A DNA stretch of 12,541 nucleotides from the NCBI GenBank assembly GCA_903871715.1, contig CAIQHW010000074.1, forward strand, positions 1-12,541, in the 5' to 3' direction. This DNA comes from an uncultured bacterium. GTDB taxonomy: Bacteria > Bacteroidota > Bacteroidia > Chitinophagales > CAIODY01. This document shows, piece after piece, positions 6,845 through 12,541 of this stretch (position 1 is the first letter of the stretch; each line of letters opens with the position of its first letter). The notes beneath the pieces are model-generated. The model searched no databases. It saw nothing but the letters and a program-made list of their open reading frames with translations, and had not been told where the DNA came from. Both the position numbers and the translations under genes were made by a program.

Positions 6845-9800
6845 TTATCTAATGAGTGTTACATTGCCAGCAATAGGAAAGATAGTTCCATTAGCACACT
6901 CCACTTGCATTTGATACATATATACATCACTCATCATCGGTTTGCCATGAAACGTGCCATTCCATCCAGCTTCAGGCTTATTGATTGGGCAATGTTCAGT
7001 TCTAAATAATTCATTCCCCCATCGGTCATATACTCTTAAAAAGTTCAGCTCTTTGATGCCAGTGCCTTGCACATAAAAAAATCGGTTCTCGAATTTTGCT
7101 CCATCTTTTGGCGTAAAAGCATTGGCGATAAAAACCGATTTATCTTTTTCACACAACACAACAATAGTGATTTGTGAAGAATCTACACAACCATATTCAT
7201 CTGAAAATGTAACATGATAAACTGTGTTTACATCGGGCGAAACCATAGGATTTAAACAAGTTAAGCAGTTGATGTTGTAATTTGGAAACCACTGCAAAGT
7301 GCCGTTGTTAATGGTATCCGGCTTTATGGTGTAAGGTTGCCCAGCAAAAATATTTACGGTGGATGGCTTGATATAAATATTGGGCGAAGGAAAAGTTTGT
7401 ATGGTTACATCAGCACTGTCATTGTTGCAATTGCCTATGATATAAACTCTGTAAACATCGTTGCCATGTGCTTTTGCCACAAAATGTGGTGCAGTGGAAA
7501 TGATATCACCTGTCTTAACATCTTTCCAAATATAGCTTACACCACCATGTGCAAAAAGATGAAAACTATCGCCCACACAAACAATAGTATCGTGTCCTAC
7601 ATTCGGAATAATATAGTTTCTAACAGTGAGTACAATTTTATTAGTATCGCTGCAACCCCATTGATTTTTTATTGCTAAATAAAAACTATCAGTTTGAGAG
7701 AGCGTAACAGTGGGGTTTGCTATTAAATTGCTAGGATGAAACGTGTTAGCTGATATTGGATAAAACCAATTGTAGATCATTTTTGGCAATGGTGTACAAC
7801 CCAGTAGGGTAGGCTTGTTGGGACAAACAGAATCGTTTGCACCGGTGCAAGCAAACGGAATGGGATACACCAAAAAGGAATCTTGTGTTGAAGAAACGCA
7901 ATGGTATTTATTGGTAATGGTATAAGTGGAAATATAGCTGGCAAGCATACTTTGGCTAGTGTTGGTATAAATTTTTAGTAAATTATTGGGGGCAATATTC
8001 GATTGATAATTTGCGGAACCATCACCAAAATTGATTTCGTAATTCAAAATTCCATTGTTGGCATTATTGTCTGTAAACGCTGTAGATAAAGGATTACACG
8101 ATTTATTATTACTCAAATTAATCGCAATCGGTGGCAATTTTGAAACGCAAACCAAATGCGAAATGCTATCAAAACATCCCGAATTATTTTTTGCAAAAAG
8201 CCACACCGTGTAGCAACTATCTTGCACATTCGATGGCAAACTAAAAGTGTGATTGGTGCTTAAATTGCTGTTGCTATAATTTAAAACAGTGCCATCACCA
8301 AAATTCCATTTTGCCAGCAAACCTGCATTTGGCAAGGTATTGCTGATAAAATAACTGGTACCCGAATTACCGCAAATAGTATCATGTACAATGGTAAATG
8401 CTGCTGTAAGATGCGACAATACAATCACGGCCTTTGCGGTGCTGGTATCTACACAATTATTTACGGAGCTATCTACCAAAGCAATAAAATATTTACCTGC
8501 TGAAGTAAAGCAGTGTAAAGGGTTTCGGGCTGTGTCGGTGGGCGTTAAATTTGTCCAATTAAAATACCAGTGATAATTTTTCACTGCTTCTGGATTAATA
8601 GAAGTGTTGGTAAATTGCACGCAACCATTGGTGCAAATTGTATCGGGGATTAAATTGAATTGTGCAATTGGAAATGGATGAACGCTCACAAATGGCTCTA
8701 ACAGAGTATCGTAGCAACCATAAGTGGATTTTACAATCAATTTTATCGAGTAAGAACCTACAGTGGGGATGACTACATGTGGTTGAACGTGAGCATAAGA
8801 AGCGAATAAATTATTGTTCGAATCGTAAACAAACCATTTAAAATGAGCAGTATCTAAAGGATATAATCCTGTAAGGGAAGAATCTAACATCATCACATCA
8901 GCTTTGCCGCAAAAGCTGTATTGATGAGGTGTCCAGCTGAACTTTGCATGTGGTCCATCAATATGAACAGTATCTGCAACTGGATAGCTACACCCAATTC
9001 CATCATCAATAAATGCCTGTAATAATTGATGTCCGATTGTAAAATATGGATGACAAAAATTGTAAACGCCACTGGTATTGTGAGTTAGCACTTGAAACGA
9101 ACCATCTGGATATTTGATGATAGGATTTTTAGCAGCATTGGTAATTAACGAACAGCAAATGGTATCGCCTACACAACCATATACATTGCTACATTGCAGA
9201 TGTCCGATTGGTCCAGATACGTGCAAGTTTTTGCAAACAGAATCACTGCAACCTAAGTTGCTGTTCACTTTCCAACAAATTACATAATCGCCTGGATAAC
9301 CAACTGGGATGCCCACTTTGATTGGAATGCCTGGTGGCACTGCATTGGTGTAAAAAAATGTGGCGTAAAAATTCAACGCTGCCGATTTCATTGAAACTGT
9401 GAGTTGGTCGTAAGCCCCAGTGGTGGCGTTAATCAGCGAATCAAAAGAGCCAGGGCAAGAGATAGTATCAGGTCCAATAAAATTTGCTACTGGATTTGCT
9501 ACATGAATTTTGATACAAGTATCAGCCACACAACCGTAAGAATTGGTGAGATGCAAATTCACAAAATAAAATCCTGCAGTATTAAATGTGTGCGAATAAG
9601 AATTGGTAGAACTTACGCAAGTGCCATTGGGCGTGCATTGCACGTTGCTCATGCTCCAACATCGGGTTGAAATTATTCCTGTGGAACAATCCGTAAAATT
9701 GATACTGCTGCCCAAACATATTGCTGAATCAGTTATTCCAGCAACACAAGGCGTGATGCCGTTGATGGAATTGATAGTGATGGTACCTGTTTTCACACAA

Positions 9801-12541
9801 CCAAAATTATCCGTTATCACATAATTGCAATTGGAAGTAATAGGCGAATTGTAACAAAAAGTATCCTTTATCCAATTGCCAAATAAAGTATCCGAAATCC
9901 CATTTCCAAAATTGATAATCGTCTTCAAAGCCGCACTCATGCAGTAGTTGGTAGCATTATTAAACACCACACAATTGCCGCAATTTGCATTTAATGGTGT
10001 GGCAGTGATGTTGGGAAAAATGTCGTGAATGATAATCGTTTGATAAGCAGTATCGGCACAATCGCCACTCACAATCAATCGCACACGATGCATGCCGCAA
10101 TGCGCAAAGGTGTGGCAAGGACGCACCAAGGTGGAGTCTGTTGAAGCATCCCCATTTCTAAAGGTGGAATCACCAAAACTCCAATTGATGTGATAATTAT
10201 ATGGTCTGCCAGGTGTTGAATTTTCTGCAGTAAAACACCATTGGTAGGTGTCACATAATGCAGTATCTGTGCCTGTTGGCAGCAAATTTATTTTGGCTGA
10301 ATAGTTAGAAACAAAAATTGTTTTTGTAACCGTATCGGGTGGGCAACCAAGTGAATCATTTTTTACAATCAATGTAATTTGATAACTACCTGCAGCACAA
10401 AAACAATGAATAAATGATGGTGCTTTTTTAATTCCACCTGCTACTTTTTGATGATAAATTGTGGGCACACCACAAGCTGGTGCTGTGATGATAGTGGTTA
10501 AATCGGTTGAATCTAAAGGGTTTGAAGGCAATGGATACATCACAAATGAAGGCGAAAATTTGACACAAAAATTTCCCCCTCCACAAATATTGGTATCATT
10601 TATAGCGCCCAAAATTCCTTTTACCATGACCGCATTTAGTAATGTTGTAGTGTCGTGGCAACCATGGTCAAAAATAGTATAATGGGCATTAAAAGTGCCT
10701 AAATCGCTGATGCACACAATAGAAGTGTCGCAAGAAAAAACTTCACCATCAGGTAAGTTTGATTTTGGTGTGGTAAAATAAAAATGGCAACCTTCACCAC
10801 AAATGCCTGTAGTATTGTTTTTTGGTAAATGTGGTGTATTGGGTGTGATGTGAAAACATGCTGAACCTCTCAATAAGCATTGTTCTGGTGGTGATACTGT
10901 AAATGTAGGATGTATCTTGTGACCCACAGCCACAGCCTTTTGCAGTGTCATTGTATCTTCACAAGATACGCCACCCATAACATGGGTGATGTGAACTACT
11001 TTTACTGTAAAACAAGTATCAATGCTGCTGAAATAACAATGCAACATAGAAGCATGGCTTGAAAACACAGGTGCAGACCCATCTCCAAAAATGTAAACAT
11101 AAGCCGAATCAATGCGATGATATGCTGCATCCACTTTTGATGAATCCACCAAAATCGTTACACAATTGGTGTTGCAGGTGCTCGATGAAGCTGCAATGGT
11201 AAAATTTCCACTTTGATGAATTTGTAAAACCCAAAACGAATCTATCGAACAACAACCACCGTGAGCTGCATTGGTACAGACTTTCAGGTAAACTTTAAAT
11301 CTGCCATAACTGGGAAATGAAGCACAAAAAGAAGTACCAATTGTTGCGGCGCCATTCATATTGCCTTTCCACCATTGAAAAGTGGCACCACTGTTGGTTG
11401 TATTTTGAGTAGCTATAAAACAAAAAGGATGATTAACCGAACAGCGCACTGTATCATTATTTGGCTGAATGATTTGCGCCAGTGGATTAGGATAAACAGT
11501 GATAGGCAAACAAGTAGAATTATTTACCAAGCAACTATTGCAACTGTTGCTGACTTGATTATTTTGAAAACAAACATTAAAAACTGTTGCTGTTGTAAGA
11601 TTGACGCATGGTAAAGAATAATAAAACCATCCCGAATTATTGATTGTTCCTAAATTGGAAGGTGTGCCGCCCGAAGGAGTTGCCATCAAAGTGCCACCAA
11701 TGCTGCATCCAGTTCCGTTTGGATTAGTATGGGCTTTCAATCGAATGCCTACTGGCTGATTGCAGCACACTGATGATGGATAAGCATAAAAACTATCCAC
11801 AATAAAATTTTGGATACACACTGCATTGATAATGGAATCAACATTTGTGCACCCAGTTGCTGAATCTTTTACTTCCACAATTACATTGTGACAACCTAAA
11901 GTTTGGTATGTGGCTTGGGTAGAAGAATTGGTGGTTGGTCCAACCGATGGTGCACCAGGTGGTGAGGTAGTTGGTGGATACCAAAAGCTATAAATTCCTT
12001 GTCCAATTAATCCAGTAGATGATGCCTGTAAGGTAATGGTTGAAGGCACTGAACAAACGTTGCCTCCGGTAACATTTAAGGAAACTGTTGGTGGACATGC
12101 CACTTGAATATAACAAGGTTTGCTCACCACTTTAGAGCAGCCATGCGCATCGGTTACTGATAAACTAACGGTGTAACATGGCGGATTAGTTGATAAACAA
12201 GAATAGATGTGAGAAACATTTGTTGCGCCACTTGTTGTATTGGTAGAGTTGTCGCCAAAATACCAAGTAAGTGGACCATAAGGTGTGCTACCCAACTGTA
12301 TTTGCGGCGAAAATGTAACATTCAAATTGCCACAACCAATGGTATCATTTGCAACAAAATTTGGCGATGGAAATGGATATACAATAGCCACACATTGGCA
12401 AAATGAATCTACTTGATTAGTTGCTCTGTTAAAAACATACAAACATATTTTGTATGAACCATCTACTGGAAGTCCAAAACCTTTATTTTGATGCGAAGTG
12501 GCTGGCTTGCCATCTGGATAAATAAAAGTTAATCCCCAAGG
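6845..12541 (-). CDS. Giant PKD-repeat, cysteine-rich surface protein with T9SS type B sorting domain (N-terminus outside window)
   Basis: At least 1898 codons, open through base 12541. The signal peptide and true start lie to the right; the TTG at 12440-12442 is internal, because 33 in-frame codons precede it. The body is a chain of Ig-like/PKD-type modules. They often open with a DTIC-type phrase (PDTICTNGCVQF, HDTICGNSG, HDTIVCVGDSF), contain an FGDG/FGD turn (codons near 12251-12266, 11079-11092, 10167-10183, 8291-8308 and 8018-8033), and close with a GC-x-D phrase (NSYGCVADTC, STYGCYDT, NNSGCFDS, DEYGCVDSS). I count about 97 Cys by hand, which suggests a disulfide-rich extracellular protein. 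The last ~97 residues form a type B C-terminal domain. Export across the outer membrane by T9SS and a surface role such as adhesion are inferred from these domains; no enzyme domain is recognised. Confidence 0.9.
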   Translation of the reverse strand, partial: PWGLTFIYPDGKPATSHQNKGFGLPVDGSYKICLYVFNRATNQVDSFCQCVAIVYPFPSPNFVANDTIGCGNLNVTFSPQIQLGSTPYGPLTWYFGDNSTNTTSGATNVSHIYSCLSTNPPCYTVSLSVTDAHGCSKVVSKPCYIQVACPPTVSLNVTGGNVCSVPSTITLQASSTGLIGQGIYSFWYPPTTSPPGAPSVGPTTNSSTQATYQTLGCHNVIVEVKDSATGCTNVDSIINAVCIQNFIVDSFYAYPSSVCCNQPVGIRLKAHTNPNGTGCSIGGTLMATPSGGTPSNLGTINNSGWFYYSLPCVNLTTATVFNVCFQNNQVSNSCNSCLVNNSTCLPITVYPNPLAQIIQPNNDTVRCSVNHPFCFIATQNTTNSGATFQWWKGNMNGAATIGTSFCASFPSYGRFKVYLKVCTNAAHGGCCSIDSFWVLQIHQSGNFTIAASSSTCNTNCVTILVDSSKVDAAYHRIDSAYVYIFGDGSAPVFSSHASMLHCYFSSIDTCFTVKVVHITHVMGGVSCEDTMTLQKAVAVGHKIHPTFTVSPPEQCLLRGSACFHITPNTPHLPKNNTTGICGEGCHFYFTTPKSNLPDGEVFSCDTSIVCISDLGTFNAHYTIFDHGCHDTTTLLNAVMVKGILGAINDTNICGGGNFCVKFSPSFVMYPLPSNPLDSTDLTTIITAPACGVPTIYHQKVAGGIKKAPSFIHCFCAAGSYQITLIVKNDSLGCPPDTVTKTIFVSNYSAKINLLPTGTDTALCDTYQWCFTAENSTPGRPYNYHINWSFGDSTFRNGDASTDSTLVRPCHTFAHCGMHRVRLIVSGDCADTAYQTIIIHDIFPNITATPLNANCGNCVVFNNATNYCMSAALKTIINFGNGISDTLFGNWIKDTFCYNSPITSNCNYVITDNFGCVKTGTITINSINGITPCVAGITDSAICLGSSINFTDCSTGIISTRCWSMSNVQCTPNGTCVSSTNSYSHTFNTAGFYFVNLHLTNSYGCVADTCIKIHVANPVANFIGPDTISCPGSFDSLINATTGAYDQLTVSMKSAALNFYATFFYTNAVPPGIPIKVGIPVGYPGDYVICWKVNSNLGCSDSVCKNLHVSGPIGHLQCSNVYGCVGDTICCSLITNAAKNPIIKYPDGSFQVLTHNTSGVYNFCHPYFTIGHQLLQAFIDDGIGCSYPVADTVHIDGPHAKFSWTPHQYSFCGKADVMMLDSSLTGLYPLDTAHFKWFVYDSNNNLFASYAHVQPHVVIPTVGSYSIKLIVKSTYGCYDTLLEPFVSVHPFPIAQFNLIPDTICTNGCVQFTNTSINPEAVKNYHWYFNWTNLTPTDTARNPLHCFTSAGKYFIALVDSSVNNCVDTSTAKAVIVLSHLTAAFTIVHDTICGNSGTSYFISNTLPNAGLLAKWNFGDGTVLNYSNSNLSTNHTFSLPSNVQDSCYTVWLFAKNNSGCFDSISHLVCVSKLPPIAINLSNNKSCNPLSTAFTDNNANNGILNYEINFGDGSANYQSNIAPNNLLKIYTNTSQSMLASYISTYTITNKYHCVSSTQDSFLVYPIPFACTGANDSVCPNKPTLLGCTPLPKMIYNWFYPISANTFHPSNLIANPTVTLSQTDSFYLAIKNQWGCSDTNKIVLTVRNYIIPNVGHDTIVCVGDSFHLFAHGGVSYIWKDVKTGDIISTAPHFVAKAHGNDVYRVYIIGNCNNDSADVTIQTFPSPNIYIKPSTVNIFAGQPYTIKPDTINNGTLQWFPNYNINCLTCLNPMVSPDVNTVYHVTFSDEYGCVDSSQITIVVLCEKDKSVFIANAFTPKDGAKFENRFFYVQGTGIKELNFLRVYDRWGNELFRTEHCPINKPEAGWNGTFHGKPMMSDVYMYQMQVECANGTIFPIAGNVTLIR
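6848..7138 (-). other. T9SS type B C-terminal sorting domain (gliding motility-associated C-terminal domain)
   Basis: These are the last ~97 codons of the giant gene. Conserved positions run in order: VFIANAFTP, the LRVYDRWGNELF strand with the RWGN core, WNGTFHGKPM, VYMYQMQVECANG and the terminal GNVTLIR. This is the pattern of the TIGR04131/CHU_C family, which targets proteins to T9SS and is best known from gliding adhesins such as SprB. The first motif is unusual: FTPKDGAKFENRF stands where most members have FTPNGDGxND. Confidence 0.93.

Noticed and set aside
8018..8308. Similar DNA at FGDG codons (CACCAAAATT-type cores) as a direct repeat or mobile element
   Set aside because: The similarity covers only the conserved protein motif; flanking DNA is diverged, so it reflects shared protein constraint.
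9404..9824. Plus-strand frames inside the giant gene
   Set aside because: They are antisense shadows within a long, clearly coding minus-strand frame with consistent domain motifs.
12440..12442. TTG as start codon of the giant gene
   Set aside because: The frame stays open for 33 more codons to the window edge, with PKD-like residues such as DGSYKIC, and no signal peptide follows the TTG. The gene is truncated by the window.

Overview
The window looks like a chromosomal segment of a low-GC member of the Bacteroidota, probably a Chitinophagales/Sphingobacteriia-type organism. The evidence is a PorT-like protein of the type IX secretion system (T9SS), a very large PKD-rich protein ending in a T9SS type B ('gliding motility-associated') C-terminal domain, a small protein family typical of Bacteroidota, -7 boxes of the TAnnTTTG kind, and no obvious Shine-Dalgarno sequences. 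The placement at family level is inference.

Left part, plus strand: position 1 falls inside pnp (polynucleotide phosphorylase). Only its KH end, S1 domain and an unusual Gly-Asp-Arg-Arg repeat tail are present, followed by a strong intrinsic terminator (571-597). A new unit then starts with a close promoter-like box: ubiE/menG (menaquinone methyltransferase), a porT-like T9SS outer-membrane protein starting at TTG 4 bp later, a 170-aa conserved protein of unknown function 5 bp later, and a GtrA-family membrane protein 53 bp further on. A perfect 15-bp inverted repeat covers the gtrA stop codon and the 13-bp gap to the convergent lon gene.

Middle and right part, minus strand: lon (ATP-dependent protease, complete with Walker A/B motifs and the Ser-Lys dyad), a 385-aa YghO-like protein with GNAT-type features, and a giant cysteine-rich PKD-repeat protein that runs off the right edge (at least 1898 codons, N-terminus missing).

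How the genes relate: ubiE serves respiratory quinone synthesis, while pnp and lon are RNA and protein quality-control housekeeping genes. The porT-like protein is part of the secretion route that proteins with a type B C-terminal domain, like the giant protein, would use to reach the cell surface. No sprF/porP-type partner gene is visible beside the giant gene in this window, but its upstream side is cut off. I find no RNA genes, CRISPR array, insertion sequence or phage genes, and no gene-free stretch longer than about 110 bases. I do not see a convincing undescribed multi-gene system; the oddities worth a second look are listed separately.
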